DNA from: Epiperipatus broadwayi
Taxonomy: Eukaryota > Onychophora > Udeonychophora > Euonychophora > Peripatidae
Reading direction: 5' to 3'
DNA: 64,000 bases
Assembly (NCBI GenBank): GCA_028023455.1
Contig: JAQFVV010000055.1
Coordinates: 4,430,030 to 4,494,029, forward strand
Of the stretch, positions 26,474-39,343 are shown piece by piece; the stretch's first letter is position 1; each line of letters starts with the position of its first letter. A program made the translations under genes and the position numbers. The notes under the pieces were generated by a model that saw only the letters and a program-made list of their open reading frames with translations, had not been told where the DNA came from and made no database searches.

Positions 26474-26944
26474 GTTGGACTATTTCCATCATCTGTCATC
26501 AAATGTTGAATGTCTAGTAAATTTTAAACTTTTCGAAATACAAACATCTGTTAGAATAACACACAAGTTAGTAGATAACACACGTTAGAAGATTACACAT
26601 TTCAAGTGGTATTATTCTTCCCACCCACCCTTTTTTTTCTTCAGATATTGCTAGATTGATCACTAATAATACTAGAATAGGAATCAAACTCACATCTTTA
26701 GATTCTTGAATATCGAATTTTAAGGCAATGCTCAAACCAATTGAGCATTTGGTTATTGGAATGTTTCTGGTACTGTCATTCATCAGGACAACAGAGGGGA
26801 GAATAATACCACACGAAATGTTGTGCAATTTACTAACTTGTGTGTTATTACTAGCTGTTGTTTGTATTTGGAAAAGTTTTAAGTATAAGGTTTAAAATTT
26901 TCTAGCCATTTAATATTTAATGATAAATGATGGATATAGTCCAA
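26474..26944. mobile_element. tRNA-headed repeat, inverted arrangement
   Basis: It begins TTGGACTATTTCCATCATCT and ends with the inverse GATGGATATAGTCCAA. A tRNA-like head lies on the minus strand in the middle: GAGTTTGATTCC resembles a B box, and a further 60 bases on there is a decayed A box. An ACCACACGAAATGTTGTGC block is present in the right half. Confidence 0.6.
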
Positions 26945-27474
26945 CATATCACATTTAAAATACCATCATTACAAACCTTCAGGCAAACACTCTTTTATAT
27001 AGGGTTTTCATAAAAATGCCTAATGGTGTGGATCAAGTTACTGGGATTTCCATCATTTGCCGGTTCTTATTGTTGGAGCACTGATATTTTAGCCAGATCT
27101 CTTACTAATGCCTTAGTATGGGTAATATGAAGGTATTTAGTAATGCTAGTTTTGTTAGAGATCCGATAACAACACCAATGTTTTACTGATTTGCTCATAA
27201 TACTTCAATGATGGTAGATGAGATCGGGTCAAAAATTTATATATATTCAAAAGCATCCACTTGCATGAGAAAATTGAAAATGTTTCTTACTCATATATCT
27301 TAGTACATGCATATATTTTATTTCACACAGTACATATTTATCCATTTTAAGACTTCTAATAATAAGTATTTTAAAATTTTGCTGTACGCAAGAAGCATTA
27401 ATTAATGCTTAAAATTAATTTTCTGCTTTCGTAATTGCATTAATTAAAAAAAATGTGTTGAAATTTTTTTTCAG

Positions 27475-27671
27475 AACGTGGAATAAATTCCCAAAGCCTG
27501 GTTTTTTTCATCATGGGACCAATAATTGTAGCCTTTCTTCTTTGTATATCTGTCTATCTCACTATGCGTTGGTATCATAAAAATAGAATGAATGCCATCG
27601 ATGCTCGTAATGCTGAATGCCTTTTCAGAGATGATTTTCACAGTTATTCTACCGGCGATAATACTCTTAAG
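27475..27671 (+). CDS. ACVR1: ACVR1-like receptor, transmembrane and juxtamembrane exon
   Basis: The exon completes a split Glu and encodes 65 residues. After RGINSQS comes a hydrophobic helix (LVFFIMGPIIVAFLLCISVYL) of about 21 residues, then a basic stop-transfer segment RWYHKNR. It ends with the juxtamembrane STGDNTLK, which resembles the GDSTL-type sequence before the GS box in ALK2. This places the protein as a single-pass type I membrane receptor. The frame runs in phase 0 into the next exon. The acceptor is TTTTCAG and the donor AAG|GTAAAA. Confidence 0.92.
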
Positions 27672-27800
27672 GTAAAATTATTACTTAAGTCACAAATATA
27701 GGACAGGGTAGTTTGAAAGAAGTGGATTTTTAAAAATTGCTATTTGTTATAAATTTAAAAGCAACTCAACTATTATTATTTAATGCTTAATATGTTTGCT

Positions 27801-28764
27801 TATACACCTGGGTCTCATTTTATGCGGTAGATAAGTTCCACAGAAAACCCGCATTAAAAAAAATCGCACAAAAATAGACTTAACTTACCTTGAAAACTGG
27901 GGGATAGGTTCTGTATTTTTCAGAATTCGCATAAAAGCAAAGCAACAAGGAAAAATTATTTTAAAATTCACATTAAAAAATAAGCAAATAAAGTATGTCT
28001 AATAAAAAATTTTAAATATTTGAAAAAAATTAATACAAGACAAACTTTTTTTATTAACTACAGTATTTAATTTTACATTTTTCATACATATTTTAATCAT
28101 TACCGCTAGCATTCATTTGTAAACTGGTAAGAAATCAGATTGGATGTGATGTGATGTATTGTGGCTTCTCCTTAAACGAAGTCAAGAATCTCTCGGCAAT
28201 TATGCCCAGAAAAACCTGTTAGCCACTTTATTTTTATTCGTGGTGTGATGTACAACTAGCGCCACTTTAGTTTTGTGCTGTTAATGGTTTTCTGTTTTTA
28301 TATTTAAAAAATGAGTTCGTAATCAAAACAAAAAGATTATACATTATCATTAAAAAAGATTATTTTCAGTTTATAAAATCTTCGTTTTTTATTTTAAAAA
28401 TCTAAAAGATTATTTATTTCTGTTATATATAATAAAATATGGTTTAAAAGTTTAAATTTTTTGAATATTTATTATATGTAAGTATAAATCTATTATTATT
28501 ATTTACTCATTAGTATAAATAGGTTATTTACATAGAAGCTAAAATTCTAAATACAGCTTCAGGCCATATTCACGTTAGCTGCTAATATAACGTTATATTT
28601 TGGGAAAAAAAAAAGTATTTCAAGTCAAAATAAGTTATTAATAATTTAAATTTCTTGATATCTAATAAATATAGTGAAATATGAAAGATATTAAGAAGAA
28701 ACATGAATCGCATAACTTCAAAATCGCATTAAAATAATCCGCGTAAAACGAGACCCAGGTGTAT
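27801..28764. mobile_element. MITE with Tigger-like terminal inverted repeats
   Basis: The left end TATACACCTGGGTCTCATTT continues as TATGCGG, and the right end is its inverse, CCGCGTAAAACGAGACCCAG then GTGTATA. The flanking TA suggests a TA target site. The GGTCTCRTTTTAYGCG phrase resembles pogo/Tigger termini. The 960-bp interior has no transposase frame, so it is non-autonomous. Confidence 0.75.
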
Positions 28765-30979
28765 AAAAAAATGTATGCAAACTGTTTTTTCCTTGTTTAC
28801 TGCACATGCTGCTACTCTTGTACATCCAGATTAAAAGTGGAAAAATTAAAAAGTTAACAGTGAAAAAAAAACAAACAACTAATTTGAATTAATTATTACA
28901 AAAATAGTAAAAATAAAGAGATTGTTGCTTTGGGTCACTGGATAGTTTACATATATTGTGACTCAATGACAGCAAGAGTTTATTAAAGATAAAGGTTCAT
29001 ATTTAAATCTTGTTTTAATATGCTGAAGTTAATTGTTATTGATGGGACTGGCAGTGACAAATCATAGTTGGTGACACCTATGTTTTATTTAAATATAGCA
29101 TTATATTCTGTTTAGTTACAATAGCCGCCATAACCTTTTCGCTGGCGAACCAGCCATATTGAATACTTAAAAATTTATGTTAAGCCACAAATTTTATAAC
29201 TCAAAAATGACATAATATATAGTGTTTGAAACATTAAACACCAAAGAATGTAATCAAGCTGAAAAAATACAGCCATTGATATTCAAAGTAAAACAAAATT
29301 AATATTTCTAGTAATTATTTCATAAATTCTAAATTTTTATGCATAAATTTGAAAACTATACTTTTGTTAATTTGCCATTAAATTTCCAATAAATTGATAT
29401 GTAATAACACTTACCTAAGATAATCCATCACTTGAATACTTCGTAGAATAAAGATATTAGTACCTTTCATTTTTCCTAGTAGCTCTTCAAAGCGTTTTTT
29501 CATACAGGGGTTTGCAATGAATAGGTCAGCCCTAATAACAAGTAGATAATATTGACCAATTATTAGTATAATTTGAATATTATAATAAAGAATTTCAATG
29601 AGGTTTGTAATTTATTAAAAATTACTACTATAATAGTCGCTATGTACAAAATAAAGTAAAAATTGAATGAAATGCTAAATTCATTGTAGAGTTAAACTTG
29701 ATGTAATTAAGTTAGTGGTTTAGAGTCGGTATAATTATTTATCCTAGCTGTCAGCTTGTGTCAACGTTAAATAGAATTTGCCTAAAGTATAAAATCAAGT
29801 GATTATTACAAAATGGTAGATCTTGGCCGAACTGGCATGCTAGTTGACACTCCTGCTGAAGGGTTGTGATGTTTGAGATGTATCATCACACTTTCACTGT
29901 GATAAATAGTTCAAGTACCCAGACATTAGGCAGCATCTGAATTTGTATCTCTATCTGTATACATCTCTATATGGGACACATATTATGGCTATCTGCACAC
30001 ATCCACCATTTGAATCCTCGCTTTATAGGTTTTGAGGGCTCATGTTACTATAACCAGTAAATTTAGTGATAGCTTCATTAACTGCCACCTCTCTTTGCAT
30101 TTGATATGAAGCTTTGAAATTTACATTGCAGTAGTCTATAATCGGCCTAAGTTTATATACTGTCAAAATCTTTACTTTTAGCATTTAGTATATTTTTTTT
30201 ATTATTAAAATGCAGATAAGACATAGAAAAAAATCGAAATCAAGTCATATTTGCAAAATATGTTTGTCTTTATCTCATATCAGAACTCCAGATATCGTCT
30301 AATTCATGTACTGGGCATCTGGAGGCAAGGCCCACTACCATGCCAAAAAATGCAGATAATTTATAATAAAAATTTAAACACTCGAGAGCTATTTTTCGAT
30401 CAGTATATATGTTCGTTTCAATAATAATTTTTTTGTATATTTTTTTATTAAATAATAATTAAAATATATATATAAATAGAATATTCGCAAATGGAAAGCT
30501 TGACTCGATAACATTCACTAGGAGTCTAATTGGGAAGCTTGGTAAAATCTTGCATTTTTTCCGATGTAAATTTCTGGGCAAACACAATTCCATAAAAATG
30601 AAAAAAAGTAAGAAAAAAACAAAAAAAAGTCAATTTAGTTGATTACAAAAAATTTTTTAAAATTGTTAATTTTTATCACAGAAATACATATGCAGTTTAG
30701 CATACCTATTGTATTCAAAGCTTATCAATAAAAAATAAGCTATTATATGTAATATACAATATACGTGAGAGAGACTTGGAACAAAATATAGCAATTTTAC
30801 GGCTAAACTCTAAACTTCCACTCTCGCATGTAATCTTTTCTTGAATCCTTCACTTTATTTCTTGTTCAATTCAACCGTTTGTACTTTATATGAATTTTTT
30901 TTCCCATTTAAAAATATTTTTACATTGGTAGTCTTGTAAAGAACTATTTGATTATGTAAATTGAGAAGTGCGATACATA

Positions 30980-31342
30980 GACTTCAGACCACTCAAAGAA
31001 GTATGGAGAGGTGCATGTTAGGAGTAACATGAAAAGCCCAAAAAGGAAATACATGAGTGAGATGAAAAAATAGGTATTACTGACATCGTTGAAAGAATTA
31101 AAAGACTGAAGTGGAATTGGGTTGGACATATTTCTAGAAGAAATGATAATAGAGGGACAATTGGAATCTTAAACTGGTTTTCAAGGAATGTAAAGGCCCA
31201 GAAAGATACCATGTGTTAGATGGATGAATGAAATAAGAAAGTGTGCAGGCATGATGTGGAGACGAGAGGCCAGAATTCGAAGATGATGAATTGAACTTAG
31301 AGATTTACCGTCCTGCAGTGGATTGGTGATGATTGATGATGA
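30980..31342 (+). mobile_element. RTE 3' fragment, plus strand
   Basis: ACTTCAGACCACTCAAAG through CTGCAGTGGATTGGTGATGA matches the inverse of roughly 120-480. It ends in a TGATGATTGATGATGA simple tail. It is frame-shifted, and open frames on the other strand are shadows. Confidence 0.85.
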
Positions 31343-33689
31343 ACTATAGCTTTATATAACTGCCAAGTTATTTATTGTGAGATTATAATTATTATCACAC
31401 TTCATTTATCAATTTGTATAAAGTGTTTGATAACGGAGAAGATATTCTTAGTCAACTATATATATTGATATATGTATAATTCCTTTTTTTTTTTTTGGCA
31501 ACTATGTTTATTTATCATCAGCGCCTCAACTTTGATTTGAGGTATAACTATTAGATTATATAAGGATATATTATTAATGAGAACGTATTTATAGCTACAT
31601 AATTTATAAACATATATGATAACATCTGCTTAAAAGTATCGGCAGTTTTATTACTTTATATGGAATGAAGGCGCAAATAGAGGATCCAAGAGCAATCACA
31701 TAGCTTTTTACGATGTAGCTAGCAGTTATTTAACAGTTAGAAGAGCATAATGATTGTGTATATCAGTTGTCAAATTTTATGTAAATTCATTCACGCATTT
31801 GTATTTATGTGTTTTTTTGTATTTTTGTTGCCAAAACAGAAAACATAATAAGTTTTTAGTGTCACAATTTTATTGACATGAGTTTTCAATTTCCGAAGTT
31901 TTCATTTTTTGGCGTTTTTTTATATTTTTTTTCATGTAATATTTCACATAATTATTACTCCTTTCTAAAACGATATTTGATTATGCAATTTTTCAATCCA
32001 TGTTTACTATGATTACTGGAAAAGTTTAAAATTTAAAAATTGTATTATTCATTCTAGCTTTTTGGATATTAATAGAAATTTTAACACATTTTGGACGATA
32101 TCGACTTGTCATTAGCTTTTGACGATCATGTGGTCAGCATTTTTTTAGAATACTCTCTAATTTATTATTGTGCTGATGAAGTCCATTAACATTATTGCTA
32201 CTCATCGTCATTTTTCGTCAGTTTTTTTTTTTGCATTTACCGGACTTTATAAGGTAATAGACTTTTTAAGAAAAAGTTCAAGTGGGTGATTGGATTGGTA
32301 TCTACTTGATTTTTCTTGTTGTCCATGGGAATTTCAAAACTCTTGGCCATGGCCGCCATTCAAAAGCATCAGTGTTGTTTTTATTCTTTTTCTATCTCAA
32401 TTTTTACGTCTGTAATAAGTCTCGACAAACACATTTCTATTGTTCATTTCTAAAGATATGTTCTTACATTTAAAAAGTTGTAGATTGTCTTTTATTTTGA
32501 ATCGTGGATTTCCTTATCAATTATCATTCCAAGTTTATTTCCATAATGCATTATTAAAACATTGGGATTTTAAAAAATAATACTAAATTAACATGAACTG
32601 ATATTGAGAAACGTAACAAAATGCAAGCTAATTGCAACTAGTAGTAGAGCGTATGGTCTTTTTGTGCGTAACCAGGCAAAAAAATGACAATAAGGATGAT
32701 CGATGCAAACATTCCATAAAAAAAATTAAATTAACGATGATGGTAAATATCATCAGTGAGAGCGATCCAACAAACAAAAAAAAAACTATATTCAGCAATC
32801 AAACGATTGAAAATATTTTTAATAAGTATCATCGATGAAAGCATTCAATGAGAAATTGTTGATGACAGTAAATGCTAAATTAATTTCTTCTAGAATGTTT
32901 GCTGTTGTGATATGTATTCAAAATACTTGTTGGTTCATTGAATATATTGTTTTCAGTTGTGTGCGTGTGTTTTTATGAAAAATATGAAACTTATCAACTA
33001 GTTTTTTGTTTTTTTTTGCGACATTGGTATGTGGATGGTCGCTCAATCAGTAGGTGGAGCATATACCTTATTAGCACCAATTATTCGTATTAAAGAATCT
33101 TCATCACATATCTTAAACCATCTTTAAAATTTTGAATATGAGAAAAAATTTAAATTTACCATAAATTATTGAATTTTTTTCAATTAAGATTCATATAAAC
33201 AGATAGTGTCACATTCAACGTGTATATTAATGACTTAAGCTTGCAATAGTCGGCTCTGAAGTATAGTGAAACAAACTGTTCCAGGAAGCCAGTATTGGTG
33301 TTAGATGTTGTGCAGTTCATATTTAAAATGGAAAATAAAATGTATCACGGTTATTTATTTTGAAGTGTATATATAAAATCTATTTAACAAGTGTTTATTT
33401 TATAATGAGAATAAGTTTAACATCATTAACTCTAATCTGGATTTTTTTTTGTTTGTTTGTTTTTTATCTTATTTTTACAGTATGAAGGTATTTTTTCCTT
33501 TTTTTTTTTTATGTCTAAACTCTATCAGTGTGTTCTATGTGTGAGATTCAATCTTATGATAGTTTCCTAAGAATACACAACGTATCCATAATGCAATTAA
33601 TATTGTGTTTAAACAGTGTCATCAATTGCAAACTGATAAAATTAATTTCATCAAAAAACACAAAGATCTACACTACAAGGCTTACCTTG

Positions 33690-34090
33690 CATTTGTTTGT
33701 TATTATAACTATATTTTGACTATTTCAAAGAAAACTGAAGATGGTTAAGTGAAATAGTCGAAACATTCTTGTTAATAATATAACATAGCAATAATAAGTC
33801 TGCACCACATTGAATTTGTATATTCTATGACAAATTTGTTATAACTATATTTTGACTAAAAAAAAACTGAAGATGGTCAAGTGAAATAGTCGAAACATAT
33901 CTGTTAATAATATAACAGCAATAATAAGACTCTTTACTAATGCCACTGGACTTACGATGCATTTGTTTATTCTATGACAAATTTGTTATAACTATTTTGG
34001 CTATTTTAAAAAAAAACTGAAGATGGTTAAGTCAAATAGTTGAAACATACCTGTTAATAATATAACATAGGAATAATAAATCTCTTTGTC
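33690..34090. repeat. Three tandem ~130-bp units
   Basis: Three units each contain ACTGAAGATGGTTAAGTGAA (or a close variant), then TAGTCGAAACAT, then CTGTTAATAATATAAC and a GACAAATTTGTTATAACTAT link. The units start near 33695, 33838 and 33967. Confidence 0.75.
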
Positions 34091-34264
34091 AGTGTTATGT
34101 ATTTTATATTGATAAATGTTTGGGTTTACATCTAATAAGCAGCATCTTTAAGTACTTCACATTGGAAATGTATGTGTTAAATATTTATTTTTGTTTTGAT
34201 TTAATAATGAAAGTATATATTTATACGCATAAAAGTAATTAATTTTTGCATTACCTCTTTAAAG

Positions 34265-34364
34265 GAAATTTTAGAACATTCGGTAACATCTGGGAGTGGT
34301 TCAGGATTACCTTTATTAGTACAAAGAACTTTAGCAAAGCAGATATCATTAGTTGAATGTATAG
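34265..34364 (+). CDS. ACVR1: ACVR1-like receptor, GS activation box exon
   Basis: This exon encodes EILEHSV, the TSGSGSGLP core of the GS box, then [10 protein letters not shown] and ISLVECI, plus one base of the next Gly. Type II receptors phosphorylate this Ser/Gly-rich segment to switch on the type I kinase, and it is found only in type I receptors. The FKBP-contact Leu-Pro after the GS repeat is present. In human ALK2 the position before Gln207 is Arg206; here it is Lys (TLAKQ), as I recall for ALK3. The donor is G|GTATGT, and the next exon supplies GC to complete Gly. Confidence 0.93.
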
Positions 34365-35679
34365 GTATGTTTTTTGTTTTTTTTTCCCCTCGTTATTTAT
34401 TATATGTTCTGCATGTCTTTTTATAATTTTTTCTAAAAATTATTATTTTTATTTCTTTATTTTTGCTTAAATTACGAATCAAAGAAGTTGTTTTTTAAAA
34501 ACCTCCTTATTATCTGCTTTTCTCCTTCAATCAACAGTTTTTTAAAAAATTATATATATATAAAGTTAATAAAGTTGACTCTTGCCCAAAATGGTTGACT
34601 GGAGCTCAACATCTTTGGATGTTGTCCAGCTCTCAGTTCTCGGAATTTTTTTACGAATACTGAGCAGTAAAATTCTCAGTTATTACCGTTTATTTGAAAT
34701 CTTGAAGTCTAATGAAATCACGTCATTAAGCAATAAAGAGTAAAGGGAAAAAAGTAATATCATACAAATATAATAGTAATAAACACAAATCATGAAAGAG
34801 TACCAGTCTAGTCCTAGTTATAAAAAAAGTAGTCGTATGGATTGGATTGTATAAAAAGCCGTCTATAATTTTTCCAATGGAATACGTTTGTTACTTGAAG
34901 TTTATTGTTTAGCAATTCTTCGATTTTTACTTTTGTTATGCAAAACATTTCAAACAAAAGATTTCTTTCATTTGATTTTACTGTAGATTTTTTTTTTTTT
35001 GTATATAGTGCTGAGTCGACAATTCAGCTCCTGCTTATTTTAATATTGAACATATATATACTTTTTTGTATTCAGAATTGTATGATATTTGAAATACCAT
35101 TCAAATTATAAAGGGTCATTGTGCATAACCGTTGATTATAATTTTATTTATGAAGCGATTTTGTGTGTAGACGTGTGTGGAAACTTGCAGTTATTTTCCA
35201 TAAAATAAAAATTTTATCTTTTTTTTTTTTTTGTATGAACCGAATAGGTTGTACGATAATCTAAAATTATTTCTATAAATTTAATAAAACATAAGAAAGT
35301 TTTCATTCAATTATAGTCACAACATAAAAAGAAGAAAATTGGGACTAAAATAAATGGAGACTTTCTTCTGCAACCACTGATCAGTTAAACATCATGTGAA
35401 AGAAAACTAAATTGTTTCCAAAATGATCTTGTTTAAGGATGTGTTTATTAGCAGCAAATTGTTTTATTCCTTACCATGATTATATGAGATAGAATCATGA
35501 TATCTTATTGGTTTGATCCGTTTTTATCTTGATAATAAAACTGGCAAGAATGCTAGCAGATTTTCAGTAAACCTGTTCATCAGTTTATATTTTTAATGAT
35601 TTTTTTCTTTTTAAATTGTTATTTAACATTTAGGAAATAAAAATTTACGATCATTTTAAAAACATTATTCTGCCGGTAA

Positions 35680-36309
35680 AAGAAAATAAAAGGATTGATA
35701 ATGATGAGTTAGAAGAAATTAACAACTACAAATAACTTAGATTATTACTGCGGATGGAAACATAGTGGATAAAATTAATGATAGAATTAAACCTGGTTGG
35801 AGTGCTTTTTGATAGAAATAACTTAACATTAAAAGGAAATATGCCTGTGTGTTTGAAAAGGAAATTTTTTAATAAATGAGTGTTACCAGTTTTTACTTAT
35901 GGATCCTAGGCATGGGCATTTAACAGGGGCAATACATACAGAAATTTCAGGCCATTAAATAAAGTATGGAGAGATGTATGTTAGGAGTAAGAAGAGGAAA
36001 ACGAAATACATGGGTGAGAAAACAAACAGGTGTTACTGACATCATCGAAAGAATTAAAACTGAAGTAGAATTTCGTTGGACATATTGTTAGAAGAGATGA
36101 TAATAGGCATACAGTTGAAATCTTCAACTGGATTTCAAGAGATTGTAAAAGTCCTATGAAAAAAAAAAGACGACATGTGAGATAGATGGATGTAATAAGA
36201 AAGTGTGCTGGGGTGATATGGGGAAGAGAGCCTATAGATCTGAGAAGATGGATTGAACTTGAATGAGACATTTACGCTGCAGGTTATCGATAATGATTGA
36301 AAATGACAA
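35680..36309 (+). mobile_element. RTE 3' fragment, plus strand, longer
   Basis: It matches the inverse of about 120-730, from a decayed GATTGATAATGATGAGTTAG through AAAAGGAAATATGCCTGTG to CGCTGCAGGTTATCGATAAT. Several frameshifts and stops make it a dead C-terminal LINE piece. Confidence 0.85.
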
Positions 36310-36953
36310 TAATACTCATTAAGAACTTTCTCTAACATCGTGTACTATAAGGCCAAGTCTTCACCAGGCAATTATGCAGTTTTATCTCCAGATCAGTTCA
36401 TGTTCGTGTTAATATATTCTTCACATAATGTAAACAAATTTTTGTTTATCAAATAATTTGAAGGCCTTAAATTAAAAACTTTTTTTTGCCCTGCATTATC
36501 TTTTATCCGAGATCTCTTCAAATGTTTTTGAGAAACTCCTACATTGTCAATATGGTCTCTGCACTTCTCATAAAAATCATGATCTAGTGTATTATAAAAT
36601 ACCTTTTTTTAGAAAGTATATTACTATTCATTCAGTTCATATGCCATTTTTATTATTGATATCTTTACTTTAGCAAATTCACTATCATAGTACCCAATAA
36701 GGTGAATACTGTATACAGATTGGTCGTTTTATCTTGCCGTTATATTTTCAGAATATCGCGAAATGTTTTCATATGCAATTTTTCTATTATGTTAGAGGGA
36801 ATTTTATTAACCACTTTATTGTCTGCCCCCCCCCTCCAATTAATACATATTCCATACTCTAATGATTTTTATTGAGCATGTAAATAATTTCACAGTTTAT
36901 CAAATATGTAAGAATGAGAATATAAACCTATTTGCGGAACGAGTCTGTATACA

Positions 36954-37098
36954 TTATTGAGGTAATTCACAAGCTAATTTCCCAAAGAATCGTTAAACTG
37001 TAAATAACATCCACTTTTTATATGTCAAAGATGGGTGATATTTAAAAGTTCATTTAAATGATTCTTTGGGAATATGGGTTGTGAATTATCTTAATAAT
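36954..37098. mobile_element. Foldback MITE, ~145 bp
   Basis: The left arm is ATTATTGAGGTAATTCACAA followed by CCCAAAGAATCGTT. The right arm is the inverse, ATGATTCTTTGGGAATATGG then GTGAATTATCTTAATAAT. A partial relative lies at 56115-56190. Confidence 0.7.
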
Positions 37099-38284
37099 AT
37101 ATTTGGAATTGGTTGCTCTGTGAATAGTTTCTCTGATAGGACCATGACCCTTGGAGTATTTTTTTATATATATATAAATGAGACTTTTGGCATTTTCAAC
37201 GATAGATTTGTTAACTTGTGTTTATATGTTAAATTCTCTACCTGAAGCTACTAACTTAAAGCAACTATGTAGTACAACCAAGAGATAAACATAGTCGAAT
37301 ATTTTAATGCCATCTACTATAAGTTTGAGGAATCGGTGATTACCAGATGGTACTGTGTTGTCATCTCCAGACGATTTCTGCCTTTTGCCTTTATCGAAGC
37401 CTTGGGATTCAATGCTGGGATTTATGTAGCTATGCATCTATCCCAACTATTAATTCCTTCTTTATTATCAATTCATGAGATTCAAAAATCCCCACACATT
37501 TTGAATCCAAGATAATCTTGAACAACTATATAGATCTGATTACAGGTCATTAGCTGTATATCTTAGTAAAATCTTTTTTTTTTTAAATGTTAGACATCTT
37601 TTTTGCCCTGGTCGGGGATGTTAAAGATAATTGCCAGATCCATAATCATATTAGTTGCAGTTTTCATTGATCAATATAAGAGTCAAAGCCTGTCTGGGGA
37701 TGAGGATTAAAATGCACTATCATAAAGTAGTTATTGATTACTCGAGCATTCAATTGGTGACACTAGTGTAGAGAAACTGTTCGTGTTATAAAGTAATAAG
37801 CTACGAAATCATGATATTATTTTGGTAAACAACATTTAATGATAATGGCCATTTTCCAGTTTCTTAATACAATTCTAATATCCCTGTTTTGAGCTCTCGC
37901 TTTAATGGCAGTGGTACCCAGAAAAATTCAAAATTATAGAATGCAGATTCCTTAGGTATAAAAAAGAAAAAATAATTAATACAATCATTATTGTATTTGT
38001 AAAATTGGCGCTCATTTAAATTAATTTAGAACAGTTTCTGAGTTCGGTATCATTACAGATTTCATCAAAATCACAGTGAAATACTTTACTAAGAATTGTG
38101 TTTTCATTATGTACTGTTATGATAATAGAAACAAAGAAATAAATAGTGTGTGTTATTTATTAATTCACAAAAAAAAGTATTATCAGATTTAAGATATGAG
38201 ACCACAATTAAATATATTTATGCATAACATGCAAACTGTATGTATACAAATTGTGAAAACAGACTTTGCAAAATGCATTAAACA

Positions 38285-38360
38285 ACTATGCATAAGTAAA
38301 TATGCTTAAGTAGTTCTCTCAAACCCATTTTCAAGCGAACTAACTACCTAAGCATATTTG
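38285..38360. repeat. Short inverted repeat
   Basis: AAATATGCTTAAGTAGTT is matched about 35 bp later by its near-inverse AACTACCTAAGCATATTT. Confidence 0.6.
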
Positions 38361-39343
38361 TTTTTATCACAGTTGTTGTCATGAGTCTATTGGTAAGACT
38401 TTAACATCTACTTCATAAATGGAATTTGTCAATCACTGAACTATGAGCCACGTTGTTGTTGACTGTGAATCTATGGTTGGTGTCGCAGAATCGAAGAACT
38501 TAATAATGCTGTTGGTGATTTTATCTTCTGGTTGGAATTTCTGCAGATTCCTTTATGATGTTCTGTTAATAGTTAAGCTCTTAAATAAATGTGTCCGCTA
38601 AATAATAATCGCAGTTGTTAATTATATTTGACAAAGTTTGTTTTTGCAATTGGTGTACATATTTTGTTATAAATTAACCACATTCAAATGTGCCCCCCCA
38701 ATTAGTATGCAGCTTTAGGAAACCCATTTATTTTTGTGATAATCTTTTATAATTCTACAAAATATTTGGAACAAGTTTGCAGAATGTTGGGAGTTTTGAA
38801 GAGGACCAATTAAAAGCCATTCTTCTTATTTTGCAGTTCATATTCTTAACAGGCAAACTTATATCTCATTTGACTGTAGAATTCAGTTTCTCTTTTTTGC
38901 TACATAATTATTGTTTCTTTTTTCTTTCATAATTACCATATTAGTTTGCTCTAATTAGGACTTACTTTACCATGTTAGAATATGATGGATCATATACTTA
39001 TTTCCATTTTACGTTGTAAACTTATATAAGATCTTTTAGTAATTTTTTTTTTAATATGACCATTATACAATTATTTACACTAGTTTAGCATTAAAACCAT
39101 GTCTTATTCAAATTTTCTAAATTATTACTGCTACTTTTTTATATCAGTAATGTATCATTTGCATATCTTATTAACCCCCCTCCCACACAAACACACACAT
39201 GTAGTCACTTGTATATTTTATCATATATTTTTTGATATTTTTGTTTTTCTAACATCAAAAATAATAATTATAATAACTTTGAGATTTATAATATTAATTT
39301 TTTATCATAAAAAATTCAATTGTTTTTATATATATATATGTAG

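Larger units (their letters stand above)
23553..27474 (+). other. Intron 3 of the receptor gene
   Basis: About 3.9 kb with GTACGT donor and TTTTTTTCAG acceptor. It holds a foldback repeat (25410-25751) and a tRNA-headed inverted repeat (26474-26944). The rest is AT-rich without recognised features. Confidence 0.85.
27672..34264 (+). other. Intron 4 of the receptor gene
   Basis: About 6.6 kb with GTAAAA donor and TTTAAAG acceptor. It holds a MITE with Tigger-like ends (27801-28764), an RTE 3' fragment (30980-31342) and a three-unit tandem repeat (33690-34090). Otherwise it is AT-rich. Confidence 0.85.
34365..39343 (+). other. Intron 5 of the receptor gene
   Basis: About 5 kb with GTATGT donor and TATGTAG acceptor. 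It contains an RTE 3' fragment (35680-36309), a small foldback MITE (36954-37098), a palindrome near 38285-38360 and pieces related to the 100-bp unit near 37680-37790. A poly-C tract lies at about 36827. Confidence 0.85.
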
